From NCBI RefSeq assembly GCF_000183135.1, contig NC_014734.1, positions 1,550,001-1,614,000 on the forward strand: DNA of 64,000 bases, read 5' to 3'. Numbering within the stretch: the stretch's first letter is position 1; every line of letters begins with the position of its first letter. Both the position numbers and the translations under genes were made by a program. The notes below the pieces were generated by a model. It saw only the letters and a list, made by a program, of their open reading frames with translations. It made no database searches and was not told where the DNA came from. Origin of the DNA: Paludibacter propionicigenes WB4 (GTDB lineage Bacteria; Bacteroidota; Bacteroidia; Bacteroidales; Paludibacteraceae). Positions 63,117 to 64,000 of this stretch are shown here, in pieces.

Positions 63117-63977
63117 ATGAAATACAACTATCACATTCTATTCTTAATATCATTTAATATGATCAGCATGCCAATGCTTGCTCAAAATAAGAATATTCAA
63201 AAAAACATTAATGAAATTCTAGAGAAAGCATTTGATGATGATCAAAATGTTAGAGATTCTATTATTATTTTGCAAAAGCGCAATGAAATCAATACTGTTG
63301 AATATAGACATTTGTCAATTGAAATGACTAAGCTTGATTCTATTAATCAATTAAAAGTATTTCCTATTTTAGATAAATACGGTTGGTTAGGGAAACCAAA
63401 GGTTTCTGAAAAAGCATGTCGTTCATTTTTTTATATTATTCAACATGCTAAAATTGATAAACAATTAAAATATTATCAACAAGTTATGCAAGCCTATAGA
63501 GCAAAATATATATCAGCATTCGAATATGCTATATTTGTTGATAGAGTAAATGTAAAGCAGAACAAGTTTCAACAGTATGCAACACAAACAGAGTTAGACC
63601 AATTAGGAAATGAGACCTTGTACCCTGTTATTGAGATCAATCGCTTGGATGATAGGCTTTCTAAAATAGGGCTAGAGCCGAGTTTTGTTGAGTTGAGTAA
63701 CTTGTATACTATTTTGAATGTTTGCAAAGACGATAAAGTTCTAATTTTCCATATAATGAATAAGAATCAGACAAAAGGTGTATCAGATGTTGATATATTT
63801 ATAAATGATAAGTTTGTTGGAAAGAGTAATGATAAGGGATTATTTCAATGCAAAATTGTAAAAAAGACGCAATCCATTAATATTGCACTCAAAAAAGACA
63901 ATGTCAAAAAAGAAAAGAAATATGTTATGAAAGACAGTGATGATTTTTCGAACTTATACATTATTTGGAATGAATAA
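63117..63977 (+). CDS. DUF6624-type exported protein
   Basis: The start is set at MKYNYHILFLISFNMISMPM (63117), which gives a signal peptide ending near MLAQ; a 24-codon upstream extension is not signal-like. The 286-residue protein shows the DUF6624 pattern: DQNVRDSIII, LDSINQLKVFPILDKYGWLGKP, FFYIIQHAKIDKQLKYYQQVM and VDRVNVKQNKFQQYATQT (residues ~35-175). The last ~75 residues look like a small Ig-like or carboxypeptidase-regulatory-like domain (SDVDIFINDKFVGKSNDKGLF). Function unknown. It is visibly more AT-rich than the genes around it, which may point to acquisition. The last 23 bp of the window hold nothing more. Confidence 0.72.
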   Translation: MKYNYHILFLISFNMISMPMLAQNKNIQKNINEILEKAFDDDQNVRDSIIILQKRNEINTVEYRHLSIEMTKLDSINQLKVFPILDKYGWLGKPKVSEKACRSFFYIIQHAKIDKQLKYYQQVMQAYRAKYISAFEYAIFVDRVNVKQNKFQQYATQTELDQLGNETLYPVIEINRLDDRLSKIGLEPSFVELSNLYTILNVCKDDKVLIFHIMNKNQTKGVSDVDIFINDKFVGKSNDKGLFQCKIVKKTQSINIALKKDNVKKEKKYVMKDSDDFSNLYIIWNE

Positions 63978-64000
63978 AATATGGCCTCACCTTCCCCTCG

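Overview
The window is a chromosomal segment from a member of the Bacteroidota, most likely order Bacteroidales. Four things point there. Several genes are preceded by the TTG / TAnnTTTG promoter of this phylum, and Shine-Dalgarno sequences are largely absent. There are TonB-dependent, DUF4270, SusA-like and HU-SPOR proteins typical of the phylum. Type IX secretion genes (porU, porV) are present, which many gut Bacteroides lack. The ribosomal proteins and tRNA synthetases also read as Bacteroidales. A Paludibacter-like relative is my best guess, by inference only. Almost everything is ordinary chromosome. I see no prophage, insertion sequence, CRISPR array or integrase.

Layout. 1-1.8 kb: the 3' end of malQ, purM, then a tandem 21-bp repeat and a hairpin. 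1.9-9.1 kb: a long minus-strand operon running from a thiamine-binding-type protein through a Wzx flippase, a Wzy polymerase and four glycosyltransferases to marC. 9.2-20.8 kb: housekeeping genes (rpsP, an HU-SPOR protein, rfbB, an LptF/G permease, tgt, hisH, panD, panC, der), a half-length glycogen-synthase-like protein with a DUF4270 lipoprotein, and a serine acetyltransferase remnant between hisH and tgt. 21.1-28.6 kb: two identical tRNA-Val genes, a TPP-riboswitch-controlled TonB receptor, a YifB/ComM ATPase, a PagL-like outer-membrane protein, a peroxiredoxin and ispF. 28.7-35.0 kb: rex, a FAH-family hydrolase, porU and porV, which read as one unit with ispF.

35.2-50.2 kb holds two converging transcription units that each begin with a tRNA synthetase. 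leuS-yitT-flippase-glycosyltransferase runs on the plus strand. gltX, two methyltransferases, two glycosyltransferases, a UDP-GlcNAc 2-epimerase and two fucosyltransferase-like genes run on the minus strand. 50.3-53.4 kb is the ribosomal unit rplM-rpsI-rpsB-tsf. 53.7-64 kb carries a 3-methyladenine glycosylase, a MutS-like ATPase with membrane helices, a SusA-like amylase, DUF3467, a secreted sphingomyelinase-like phosphatase, tRNA-Leu, queF, a PepP-type aminopeptidase and a DUF6624 protein.

How the genes fit together. The two glycan clusters and rfbB would supply an O-antigen-like surface polysaccharide (dTDP-sugar and HexNAc precursors, transferases, flippases and a polymerase). PorU and PorV would process and attach secreted proteins to the surface. 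Thiamine is represented by the riboswitch-TonB receptor and the small thiamine-binding protein, and queuosine by tgt and queF.

No clearly new system stands out. The observations most worth a second look are a lineage-specific AT-rich insertion of about 75-80 residues in LeuRS, the membrane-anchored MutS-like ATPase, the Rex-PorU-PorV gene order, the ten-unit 21-bp repeat behind purM, a glycogen-synthase half that has lost its substrate motif, and the unmarked cysE pseudogene.
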